Below are positions 1-6,619 of a stretch of 11,927 bases of DNA, piece by piece. The translations under genes and the position numbers were made by a program. Source of the stretch: Phycisphaerales bacterium (lineage in GTDB: Bacteria > Pseudomonadota > Gammaproteobacteria > Competibacterales > Competibacteraceae). The DNA lies in NCBI GenBank assembly GCA_014879435.1, contig JACSSB010000174.1, positions 1 to 11,927 on the forward strand, written 5' to 3'. Under the pieces are notes generated by a model. That model was not told the DNA's origin, did not search any database, and was given only the letters and a program-made list of their open reading frames with translations. How positions within the stretch are numbered: the first letter of the stretch is position 1; every line of letters begins with the position of its first letter.

Positions 1-801
1 CATGCCCTCGAACACCAGATCGGCGAAATCCTGCATCAACACCCGATCCTTGAAGGTGCCCGGCTCGCCTTCGTCGGCATTGCAGACCACATACTTCACC
101 GCACCGGGCGCATTACGGCAGGCAATCCACTTGGCGGCCGATTTGTAGCCAGCGCCACCCTGGCCACGCAAACCAGAGGTATTTAATGCTTCCAGTATCG
201 CTTCCGGTCCACGCTTCAATACCTCCCGCAGCGCTGCACCGTCGGCAAAATGCCGCCCCAGCAGAATATCGGCACGACGAATGTTGCTGCTGACCTCGAA
301 AAATGAGCGTGGCCACTGTTCCAACGGGGCACGCTGGTTGATTAGTTCTACGATCTGATCCAATCGCGGCCGATCCAGCCGAGTCAGGGCGTAACCATTA
401 ACCAAAGCGGCGGGGCCTTGGTCACACATCCCCGTACAAGAGGTAGTGCCGACACTGACCCTGCCATCGGCACGGGTTTCACCAATCGCAACGCCAAGCC
501 GTTCGCTGAGATAATGGAGCAACGCACGATTGCCCAGCATCCGGTCGGTGATGTTGTCGCTGAATAGAATGTCGTAGGAACCACGCGGCTCGGTGTAGAG
601 AAAGGAATAGAACTCGGCGACTGCGCGCACCTTGTCTACCGACAGGCCCAGCGCTTCGGCCACCTGTTCCAGTACTTCGGGGGATAACCAAGTCTGCTCA
701 TCCTGCACTTCCCGCAGAATCTGCAGCAACCGAGTCGGCAATCCACCATGACGTCGCACCACATCTTGGATCGTCTGGATCAACATCAGGGATTCCGCCA
801 T
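1..801 (-). CDS. hoxF: NAD-reducing hydrogenase diaphorase subunit HoxF-like (NuoE-NuoF fusion), partial
   Basis: The gene encodes the N-terminal 267 residues of a NuoE-NuoF fusion, cut by the left window edge (family length about 600). Residues 1-155 are a NuoE-like thioredoxin-fold domain. From about residue 170 a NuoF-like flavoprotein domain begins, with the glycine-rich NADH/FMN motif GLRGQGGAGYKSAAKW (210-225) and CNADEGEPGTFKDR (240-253). This fusion is typical of HoxF, the subunit that passes electrons between NAD(H) and a group 3d [NiFe] hydrogenase through FMN and Fe-S clusters in the cytoplasm. Oddity: of the four NuoE cluster cysteines only the second pair is visible (C122, C126 in SCTGMC). 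The place of the first pair reads FSDNIT. The start is set by a perfect AGGAGGTGA ribosome binding site five to six bases upstream of ATG. A fused NADH dehydrogenase or formate dehydrogenase diaphorase is the alternative. HoxU, HoxY and HoxH would lie to the left, out of view. Confidence 0.82.
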   Translation of the reverse strand, partial: MAESLMLIQTIQDVVRRHGGLPTRLLQILREVQDEQTWLSPEVLEQVAEALGLSVDKVRAVAEFYSFLYTEPRGSYDILFSDNITDRMLGNRALLHYLSERLGVAIGETRADGRVSVGTTSCTGMCDQGPAALVNGYALTRLDRPRLDQIVELINQRAPLEQWPRSFFEVSSNIRRADILLGRHFADGAALREVLKRGPEAILEALNTSGLRGQGGAGYKSAAKWIACRNAPGAVKYVVCNADEGEPGTFKDRVLMQDFADLVFEGM

Positions 802-1152
802 CGATCACCTCCTCCGTCTCTTGGTGGCTCATCCAGCACTACAGGAGGATGGCCTTCAAACAAAGGTTGACTTAAAGCAGTTGCGTTACAGCATACCCCA
901 AAGCTCGGCAAAAAAGCTTTTTTCCATTAAGGTTGAATGCAGGCATCAACATCCTGTTTCGATCAAAACCGGGAACAGGTTAAGCCAAGATCGAGTCAAA
1001 GGAGGATAAACAAGGAGGATCAACAAAAGCCAATTGTGCATTTTCTCCAGGCCGATCACGCCAGAACCGGATTATCGCTATGGCATTAGCTCGAGATTAC
1101 GGGCAATATTTTAGTTTTACTGCTTCATGCTTATCGGAGACGAGACACTTCC
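802..1152. other. Divergent intergenic region between hoxF-like gene and L,D-transpeptidase gene
   Basis: This 351-bp region carries no convincing gene. Visible content: three plus-strand copies of AGGAGGAT (843-850, 1000-1007, 1013-1020), the last two in a 13-base-spaced repeat of AAGGAGGAT, and a 14-bp perfect palindrome AAAAAAGCTTTTTT at 910-923. Promoters for both divergent genes should lie here, but I could not identify a good -35/-10 pair. AT-rich sequence at 1106-1120 is the best guess for the rightward promoter. A GTG-started frame of 17 codons at 1036-1089 follows the Shine-Dalgarno-like repeats, but its spacing is poor. Confidence 0.6.
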
Positions 1153-2262
1153 ATGTCGAATTCTTTTTTGAAACGCCTTCACTGGCTGCTGCTGCCGCTA
1201 AGCTGGCTGACTGCCAGTGCCGCGCAGGCGACTGCTTATCCCTTGCCACCGCCCGATGTCGATGTGATTGGGCAGGTGAAAGTCACCTATGCTGCCAAAG
1301 ATGACTCCCTGATCGATATCGCCCGCCGCTACGGCCTGGGCTACGAAGAAATCATCCATGCCAATCCGGGTGTGGATCGCTGGGCACCCGGCCAGGGCAC
1401 GCTGATCGTGCTGCCAACCCGCTATATCCTGCCCAATACCCCTCGCGAGGGCGTGGTACTCAACATCGCAGAAATGCGACTGTACTACTATCCCAAGGCG
1501 GGTGCCGATGGGCAGCAGATGGTCCATACCTATCCGGTCAGTATCGGTCGCATGGACTGGAAAACCCCACTTGGGGCCACTCGAATCATCGCCAAGGAAG
1601 TCGATCCACCCTGGCGGCCACCGGCATCCATCAAGGCCGAGCATGCGGCCCAAGGCGATTTTCTGCCCGATGTGGTTCCTGGCGGCCCGGATAATCCATT
1701 GGGACGCCGCGCCATGCGCTTAGGTGTACCTGGCTATCTGATCCACAGCACCAATAAGCCCTATGGCATCGGTATGCGCGTCACTCATGGCTGTGTGCGA
1801 ATGTACCCGGAGGATATCGAGCAGATGTACGAGATAACGCCAGTGGGGACCACGGTGCGTTTGGTCGATCAGCCGGTCAAGGTGGGGCGTTTCAATGGTG
1901 AGTTATTCGTTGAATCACACGAACCACTGGAAGAAGAGAATCTATCAATCAAGGTTACTCTGGACCAAGCACGGGAGGCGATTATCGCCAAAACTGGCCC
2001 AGACATGCCCGGCGTAGACCCGACAGCGCTCGAAGTAGCGGTCGAGCAAGCCAGCGGCATTCCCGTCGCGGTTAGTATTGCGCCCAGCTCAAATCAACAG
2101 GCGGCAGCCTATCCACCACCCGGTAGTCGGGTACCGACGTATTTGCCTCCGCGTTATGATCCTTATCATCGGGCGCCGATGCCGGCCACTCCTTACCAGC
2201 CCGCGCCCACTGCACCACCGGCATACCGCTCGTCCTACTACACATCAAGACCGTACCAGTAA
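1153..2262 (+). CDS. Exported LysM + YkuD L,D-transpeptidase (ErfK/YbiS/YcfS family)
   Basis: This is a periplasmic L,D-transpeptidase that acts on peptidoglycan. Members of this family form 3-3 cross-links or attach Lpp-type lipoproteins to meso-diaminopimelate. The 369-aa protein has a signal peptide (residues 1 to about 26, ending ASAAQA), a LysM-like peptidoglycan-binding segment (about 41-88), and a YkuD catalytic domain (about 100-237). Catalytic residues are visible in YLIHST (H198) and THGCVRM (H212, nucleophile C214). The residue before HGC is Thr where Ser is common. Residues 318-369 are a Pro/Tyr-rich tail that the classical E. coli enzymes lack. A GGAG lies 13-17 bases before the ATG, and the signal peptide supports this start. 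The gene converges on a small Lpp-like gene and shares a terminator with it, so Lpp anchoring is a natural role by context. Family assignment is secure; the exact activity is inferred. Confidence 0.93.
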   Translation: MSNSFLKRLHWLLLPLSWLTASAAQATAYPLPPPDVDVIGQVKVTYAAKDDSLIDIARRYGLGYEEIIHANPGVDRWAPGQGTLIVLPTRYILPNTPREGVVLNIAEMRLYYYPKAGADGQQMVHTYPVSIGRMDWKTPLGATRIIAKEVDPPWRPPASIKAEHAAQGDFLPDVVPGGPDNPLGRRAMRLGVPGYLIHSTNKPYGIGMRVTHGCVRMYPEDIEQMYEITPVGTTVRLVDQPVKVGRFNGELFVESHEPLEEENLSIKVTLDQAREAIIAKTGPDMPGVDPTALEVAVEQASGIPVAVSIAPSSNQQAAAYPPPGSRVPTYLPPRYDPYHRAPMPATPYQPAPTAPPAYRSSYYTSRPYQ

Positions 2263-2317
2263 CAGGTCAGGTATGCCCGCCGTTGCTAGCGGGTAGTGGC
2301 CGTTCAAAGGGCAATAA

Positions 2318-2350
2318 AAAACCCCGCGATTCATAGAATCGCGGGGTTTT
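2318..2350. terminator. Bidirectional Rho-independent terminator
   Basis: A perfect 15-bp inverted repeat (arms 2318-2332 and 2336-2350, loop ATA) has a GC-rich core (CCCCGCG/CGCGGGG) flanked by A and T runs. On the minus strand the hairpin is followed by six T residues, a good terminator for the lipoprotein gene. On the plus strand it ends TTTTCTT, serving the L,D-transpeptidase gene. It lies between the two convergent genes. Confidence 0.93.
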
Positions 2351-2371
2351 CTTACGCTCAAGCGAATCGAT

Positions 2372-2614
2372 TTACTTAAGCATCGAGCGCTTGAATACGC
2401 GATTGAGCTTTTCTTCGTTTGCCATGCTGATAGATCTTGCTTCGCTAGCCATGGACTTGGCTTCGTTAGCGGTATCCATCGCATTACGGGCCATGGACTT
2501 GGCTTCGTTAGCATCGTTCTGTGCTCTTTGCACATCGCTGGTGCTGGCGCAACCGACCGTCAAACCTGCGACCAGGGCTAAGGCAAACACTTTACTCAGA
2601 TTCTTCATGGACAT
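2372..2614 (-). CDS. Small Lpp/OprI-like alanine-zipper murein lipoprotein
   Basis: This 80-aa lipoprotein precursor has a basic start (MSMKNLSK), a hydrophobic stretch, and the lipobox LTVGC (acylated Cys at residue 22). The mature part is about 59 residues, close to E. coli Lpp (58). It is almost wholly helical, with Ala/Met/Asn heptads like Pseudomonas OprI and Lpp trimers. The last residue is lysine (SMLK), the residue by which Lpp is bound to peptidoglycan, so this protein probably tethers the outer membrane to the wall. The helix contains a two-heptad internal duplication (ANEAKSMA at residues 35-42 and 49-56). The start at 2614 is preferred because AAGGAG lies six bases before it. ATGs at 2617 and 2608 are possible and would not change the mature protein. 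Both neighbours are YkuD L,D-transpeptidases, the enzyme class that makes this linkage. Confidence 0.88.
   Translation of the reverse strand: MSMKNLSKVFALALVAGLTVGCASTSDVQRAQNDANEAKSMARNAMDTANEAKSMASEARSISMANEEKLNRVFKRSMLK
2450..2512 (-). repeat. Internal 23-bp direct repeat (two-heptad duplication)
   Basis: Two identical 23-bp copies, at 2448-2470 and 2490-2512, are offset by 42 bp. That equals 14 codons, or two helical heptads, of the alanine-zipper lipoprotein. The offset keeps both frame and heptad register. Confidence 0.85.
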
Positions 2615-2692
2615 CATTGGCTCCTTACGCATAAAAAGATTGTTATTGATGAGGTGAGGGCTAAATAGCGGCAAACATCGCCGCGATGCTGG

Positions 2693-2710
2693 ATTATATG
2701 TGAGATTATA
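2693..2710 (-). promoter_or_regulatory. Candidate promoter -10 elements for the lipoprotein gene
   Basis: Reading leftward, two exact TATAAT hexamers occur at 2710-2705 and 2698-2693, about 80-95 bases before the lipoprotein start and downstream of the neighbouring gene's stop. No matching consensus -35 is evident: the hexamer 17 bases upstream of the first is TGCATT, a weak match. The location and the abundance expected of a murein lipoprotein make a promoter here likely. Which box is used is not resolved. Confidence 0.45.
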
Positions 2711-2768
2711 TAGGACAGTTATCACATAATGCAGAAATTCCCCCGGTTAACACCAGCAAATTTCGATA

Positions 2769-3386
2769 TTAACGAATTTCGACACGCATCCCGACCTTAA
2801 CCCACGGCCTGAGCGCGTCGATCTGCCAGTTGTTCAACGCCACACAACCGCTGGTCCAATTGACACCGGCACTGTGAACATTCGGATCGCCACCGCCGAC
2901 CCCATGAATGCCAATCTGTCCTCCAAGCGGCGTATCCTGCGGTGGCCGGTTGCCGCTGATCCAGGCAGAACGGATGCGCTCATAAGTCCATTGATCAATC
3001 CGGCGCTCACGCAAGGCTCGTTCAGCGTAGTCGGTATTCGGGTAATCGAGACCAATGAATTTCTTGAATTTGCTGTGATCGTTGACCCAGCCAACCCGAA
3101 ATACACCCAGCGGTGTCTTATTGTCGCCACGACGGGACTTAAGACCGGCACCACTACTACCTAGCGCAATTTGATCAAACACCTTTATAGGCTGTTCGCC
3201 GCGCATAAGCATCAGCTGGTCGCGCTTGGTATCCACCAATAACCAGGACTCACGATTGGAGGCAGCCGCCGTGCGATTTGTCACCAAGGGTGGTGTGGAC
3301 GGATTTTGTGCCTCGTTCGTGGCGCAGCCCCCAACCAGCCACGCCAAAATACCCAACAAAACAATGCGTCTGTCAAACCCCCACAT
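2769..3386 (-). CDS. Lipoprotein YkuD-domain L,D-transpeptidase
   Basis: This 205-aa protein has a lipoprotein signal peptide with lipobox LVGGC (acylated C21). A low-complexity linker (about 25-45) and a YkuD domain (about 47-205) follow. Catalytic features are IGIHG (H161), H171 and TSGCVALNN (nucleophile C181). The family transfers or cross-links peptidoglycan stem peptides in the periplasm, or in some members hydrolyses the Lpp linkage. There is no LysM domain, and the S-G-C-V-A-L core differs from the S/T-H-G-C-V-R core of the plus-strand enzyme at 1153-2262, so the two belong to different YkuD subgroups. A GAGGA ten bases upstream supports the start. A weak promoter candidate (TTGCAT, 16-base gap, TAATAT) lies in the upstream gap at about 3430-3460. 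The gene lies directly upstream of the Lpp-like gene on the same strand, about 150 bp away. Confidence 0.9.
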   Translation of the reverse strand: MWGFDRRIVLLGILAWLVGGCATNEAQNPSTPPLVTNRTAAASNRESWLLVDTKRDQLMLMRGEQPIKVFDQIALGSSGAGLKSRRGDNKTPLGVFRVGWVNDHSKFKKFIGLDYPNTDYAERALRERRIDQWTYERIRSAWISGNRPPQDTPLGGQIGIHGVGGGDPNVHSAGVNWTSGCVALNNWQIDALRPWVKVGMRVEIR

Positions 3387-3486
3387 ACCGAATAATTCCT
3401 CAATTCCCCAGTGATTCTTGAAAGGTGCCTATATTAGGGAAGATAAGCAGTAATGCAATATCGCTCGCTGCCATCTCCGCCAGTGA

Positions 3487-3939
3487 TTAGAAACGCGGCT
3501 CAAGGGCTACCGGAGTTAACAGGGAATTGCCAATAAAGCAATTTTCCTTAGCCTTGCGATGCAGATCCATCACTGTTTCAGGACTGGGAGCAACCGTACC
3601 GCTAAATGTTACTTTGGGCCGTAAGGTGAGCTGACTGACCATCATCTTACCACGCTCGTTCTTGCCGAGTTCGGCTACGGGCTCATCTTCGTAGCGTTCC
3701 ACCACCAGCTTCTTGAGCGCGGCGATGGCCAGAAATGTCAACATATGGCAACTAGACAATGCCGCCAACAAGGCTTCCTCAGGATTACTCATGTCGGCAT
3801 CACCAGAATAATCCGGTGCCGCCGAGCCGCGCACCGTCTGATCGCCGGACAGTTGCCAGACATGCCCCCGGTTGAAGGTTTTGTAATCGAAATCGGGCGT
3901 CTCACGCTGCCAGTTCAGACTAATCGAATAACTCGACAT
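3487..3939 (-). CDS. OsmC/Ohr-family peroxide- or thiol-stress protein
   Basis: This 150-aa cytoplasmic protein matches the OsmC superfamily in length and layout. The two conserved cysteines of the thiol peroxidase site are visible in SSCHMLTF (C64) and ENCFIGNS (C134). The conserved Glu is in PEEALLAALSSCH (E54 or E55), and a FNRGHVW segment (22-28) lies in the N-terminal strand region. Family members reduce organic hydroperoxides as homodimers using the paired cysteines. This one is closest to the general OsmC/YhfA-type group rather than classical Ohr, so the substrate is uncertain. The frame is open upstream, but the start at MSSYSISL is chosen because AGGAGG lies eight bases before it. 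It follows the 111-aa srf-cluster gene by 74 bp on the same strand. No terminator is evident between them, so co-transcription is possible but not shown. Confidence 0.92.
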   Translation of the reverse strand: MSSYSISLNWQRETPDFDYKTFNRGHVWQLSGDQTVRGSAAPDYSGDADMSNPEEALLAALSSCHMLTFLAIAALKKLVVERYEDEPVAELGKNERGKMMVSQLTLRPKVTFSGTVAPSPETVMDLHRKAKENCFIGNSLLTPVALEPRF

Positions 3940-4013
3940 GTTGCACTCCTCCTCAGGAAAAGGATTCTTGTCTTCGCCGCGCAATCAAGTATGGCCACTT
4001 GAGGCACCAAGAG

Positions 4014-4349
4014 TCACTTAGGACGATCCTGCGTCAGCGCCTCCAATGCCACTGGGCCGCAGACATCGCCTGCCAGCGCTTGCTCCACTTGAGCGATGCG
4101 AGCACGCAATTGTTCATTGATCACCTGCTGCCGATCCAGCAACGTGGCAGCCTCGCCTATTGATGATGGCTCATTCAACGCAATGTCAGGCTGATGGCGC
4201 GGCAACAAATCACTCGCCAACCAGCCGATGGCAATACCGCACAGCAGAATCACCAGTGCCACCGTACCCCAGATCCAGGCCCGCTGATAAGCGGGAATCG
4301 CCGCTTCGGTGGTGTACATCGTGTACTGCGCTCGTTGCCGCTCGCTCAT
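4014..4349 (-). CDS. Single-pass membrane protein with short periplasmic coiled coil, srf-cluster associated
   Basis: This 111-aa protein is of unrecognised family. It has a short basic cytoplasmic N-terminus and one transmembrane helix (about 25-47). An extended segment and a charged coiled-coil stretch (about 66-92, INEQLRARIAQVEQAL) follow, with a single cysteine (C97). The layout mirrors the segment just after the membrane helix of the 729-aa protein upstream (coiled coil 366-394 ending at C396). The two may therefore pair side by side, perhaps through a disulfide; this is inference. It starts 10 bases after the 729-aa gene's stop, with AGGAAG five bases before the ATG, so the two are almost certainly co-transcribed and probably translationally coupled. 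An internal ATG at codon 11 could also be used. It is the last gene of the cluster before osmC. Confidence 0.78.
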   Translation of the reverse strand: MSERQRAQYTMYTTEAAIPAYQRAWIWGTVALVILLCGIAIGWLASDLLPRHQPDIALNEPSSIGEAATLLDRQQVINEQLRARIAQVEQALAGDVCGPVALEALTQDRPK

Positions 4350-4359
4350 CGATACTTCC

Positions 4360-6549
4360 TCAATGTTCCACTCTAAAGTCCGTCACCGGCACGACCGTAT
4401 TGGGGCGGATCTTGCCCTTGAACACCGATTCTCGACCATCTCGGCCTAACCGTACCTGAAAAGATGTTTCCTGCGGCGATTGTTCATCCTTCCGCGGAAG
4501 GTAGCGAACGGCGATGCGATAAGTACCCGGCACCGCTTGGCCAGATGGCCAAAATACGTTCTCCATCGGCCGATCTTGCAATTTATCGCGGGCGGTATTG
4601 GCATCTACGTCCAGAGTCCCGCCACATTCGGCGGGGTTCTGGTAATCCAACGATTGCCCAGCGGGACAGGTCACCACCAAGTCGAGATCGCTATGGCTGT
4701 TCCACAGCAAAGTCACGGTAATCTCACCTGTAACTGCACCAGCCGCCGACATGCGCTGAGCGAATTCCCGGCGCTCCTCGGGGGTCGGTTCGCTTTTGAC
4801 CGGTGGTGGCTCAAGTGGTGGCGCCGAATGCGATGAGGATGGAAGCGGTTGGCTCGATTCGCGGCTTAATTCCTCTTCCAAACTTCGGGACTGGGCTGCT
4901 TTGCCAGATGAGGGGTTTGTCGCGGTGGCGACCGGTGCAACCCCTGTCTTATCCGGGGTCTGGCGTCCAGTTGGTGATGAACGGCGGGATTGCGCATCAT
5001 CCGATGCGACCGATGGCGCCGTGATTGCGCTTTCCAGCGTATCGCTCGGCGTTTCTGTCAGCGGATTTTTCGGGGCTGTCGCAGCTTCGGCAGGCGTAGC
5101 GGGTGGTGCGGCGACGACTGGCTTTTCGCTTCCACGATCTCCACTGGGAACGTTGGGAACGTTGGGAATATTGGGAACGTTGGGAGCGGAGGTACTCACC
5201 GGCGAGGATAGATGCGGGTCCGCATCAGCAACCGGAGGGATTTTGACCGTATGGCGCGAACCCTCCACGGCAGACGGCTCAACGGGTAGAGTCGATTCCG
5301 TATTCCCCGGCTCGCCTGATCCCACGGTGAGCGTCGATGACTCCGCCCCTGTCGACAATCGGCATTGCTTGCGCTGTTCGGTCAGCCGCGCTAAACCCTG
5401 TTCGAGCCGGTCGCGCAATTCCGTTTCGATCCGTTGAGCTTCGGCCAAGGCATCAGAATCCGGTGTACCTGACAATCCTGGGACTATCGCCACCTGCCCT
5501 ATAGTCGATGCCTGCCAATAACGCAAACCAAGCGCCCCCAGCACCAATAAAACCGCGAGCGCAAACACGCTCCAAAATCCCCATGAACCCACCACCACAT
5601 AGCGCAATGGCCCCACCGTTTCAGGTGCATCGGTAAGTGATGGGTTGGCCATCCATACCGGTGGCGCGGATTCAGATTCCGGCGAGGCTTGTGCCAAGGA
5701 GGGTGACGACGTGGACACGGTGGACTCGGTTTGAGATAAGACGGGTAACTCTGGTGGCAATTCGGGTGGTTTTGGTTCTGGCGAGGACGCGACAGGAAGC
5801 GGTTCTGGCGATTTCGGCTCCGATTCCGATTCCGGTTGGAGAGTGACGGACGGCGCATCCAGCGATTCTGTAGGTGATTCCGGTTGGAGAGTGACGGACG
5901 GCGCATCCAGCGGTTCTGTGGGTGATGGCACGGAATCTGGCAAAGCCTCTGTCCGCACTTCACTCTCGACCGGGGTGGCATCCAGCGATGTGGGGTTCCG
6001 CTGTTCCGGCATGGGAACCTCAGGAATCACCACATCACGGTGAGGCTTAAGCGATCCAGGCGAGACCAGTGTTGACTCAACAGCACTGACCGGCTCTGCC
6101 CAAGGCCGATCCGGGGTAAAGCCCCAACCGACCACCACTGGCCGACCATTGACCACAAAGACCTCGGTCTCCGCTGGCGTGGCTAACACCGCCCGCAAAA
6201 TCGCGCCTAATTGATTTTGACGAGCATCGGTAACCGTTGCGTACTGCTCTGCCAGCTCCCGCCCGCGCTCCAAACCAGCATTGAGCTGAGCACGTATCGC
6301 TTGGCGTTGTTCCTCTGGCAAGTCGCTTAAGACAATCGGTGGCTCTTCGGGATCACCCTCGGTATACCAATCGATCCGATTGTTGACCCGATCAACCACC
6401 GGTTCGGCCAACAGATCACCGGCTGGCGTCAGCACACCGGCCAGCACCGCCCGAATTTGCGGATAGAGCGCATGCAATGGCTGGCCGAAGCCACCGATTT
6501 CGCGCAATCCATCAAAGGGGCCGCTGCGGAGTAGAATTTGTTCCATCAT
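4360..6549 (-). CDS. SrfA-like single-pass envelope protein with proline-rich linkers and C-terminal beta-sandwich domain
   Basis: This is a 729-aa protein. Residues 1-145 form a folded N-terminal domain (ILLRSGPFDGLREIGG; RIDWYTEGD at 58-66; VVNGRPVVVGWGF at 132-144) that resembles the start of Salmonella SrfA as I remember it. Residues 150-315 are a Pro/Ser/Glu linker. A transmembrane helix lies at about 319-343, with the N-domain probably cytoplasmic. A coiled coil (366-394) ends at C396, followed by a second low-complexity linker (400-550), the motif SLEEEL (556-561), and a C-terminal beta-sandwich (608-729). That last domain has the pattern TLLWNSHSDLDLVV, CGGTLDVDAN, ENVFWPSG and GTYRIAV. 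Many bacterial envelope and vWA-associated proteins carry this DUF2135-like domain. The start is one of two adjacent ATGs (6549, 6546) with only a weak AAGG upstream. The protein is longer than Salmonella SrfA, mostly because of the linkers and tail. Its role is unknown. Confidence 0.75.
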   Translation of the reverse strand: MMEQILLRSGPFDGLREIGGFGQPLHALYPQIRAVLAGVLTPAGDLLAEPVVDRVNNRIDWYTEGDPEEPPIVLSDLPEEQRQAIRAQLNAGLERGRELAEQYATVTDARQNQLGAILRAVLATPAETEVFVVNGRPVVVGWGFTPDRPWAEPVSAVESTLVSPGSLKPHRDVVIPEVPMPEQRNPTSLDATPVESEVRTEALPDSVPSPTEPLDAPSVTLQPESPTESLDAPSVTLQPESESEPKSPEPLPVASSPEPKPPELPPELPVLSQTESTVSTSSPSLAQASPESESAPPVWMANPSLTDAPETVGPLRYVVVGSWGFWSVFALAVLLVLGALGLRYWQASTIGQVAIVPGLSGTPDSDALAEAQRIETELRDRLEQGLARLTEQRKQCRLSTGAESSTLTVGSGEPGNTESTLPVEPSAVEGSRHTVKIPPVADADPHLSSPVSTSAPNVPNIPNVPNVPSGDRGSEKPVVAAPPATPAEAATAPKNPLTETPSDTLESAITAPSVASDDAQSRRSSPTGRQTPDKTGVAPVATATNPSSGKAAQSRSLEEELSRESSQPLPSSSHSAPPLEPPPVKSEPTPEERREFAQRMSAAGAVTGEITVTLLWNSHSDLDLVVTCPAGQSLDYQNPAECGGTLDVDANTARDKLQDRPMENVFWPSGQAVPGTYRIAVRYLPRKDEQSPQETSFQVRLGRDGRESVFKGKIRPNTVVPVTDFRVEH
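5145..5187 (-). repeat. 9-bp tandem repeat coding Asn-Val-Pro triplets
   Basis: About four to five copies of a GGGAACGTT-like 9-bp unit encode NVPNIPNVPNVP (residues 457-468) in the periplasmic linker of the SrfA-like protein. The array is probably variable in length between strains. Confidence 0.75.
5828..5923 (-). repeat. Two tandem copies of a 48-bp coding repeat
   Basis: Copies begin at 5828 and 5876. The first 37 bases are identical and the remaining bases have few changes. Each encodes a 16-residue unit containing SLDAPSVTLQPES or a close variant, in the cytoplasmic proline-rich linker of the SrfA-like protein (about residues 209-241). The length is in frame. Confidence 0.88.
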
Positions 6550-6619
6550 GCGTGTACGCGCCTTGCGATTGCTCAGGTCTGTTTCGCTCTTAACGGAAAC
6601 GGAAACAAGCGGACGGTAT

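Noticed and set aside
842..873. Eight-codon frame starting inside AGGAGGATG
   Set aside because: The ATG overlaps the purine-rich word, leaving no usable spacing for a ribosome binding site.
1198..1653. Minus-strand open frame of 151 codons inside the LysM/YkuD gene
   Set aside because: It is an antisense shadow of a well-supported enzyme gene.
3984..4003. Small hairpin CAAGT-ATGGCC-ACTTG between the 111-aa and OsmC genes as a terminator
   Set aside because: It has only a five-base stem, no GC-rich core and no T run, too weak to call.
4796..5437. Long plus-strand open frame of about 213 codons opposite the SrfA-like gene
   Set aside because: It lies wholly antisense to a low-complexity linker. 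Its composition (Gly/Ser/Val repeats) mirrors that linker, and it has no start signal or recognisable domain.
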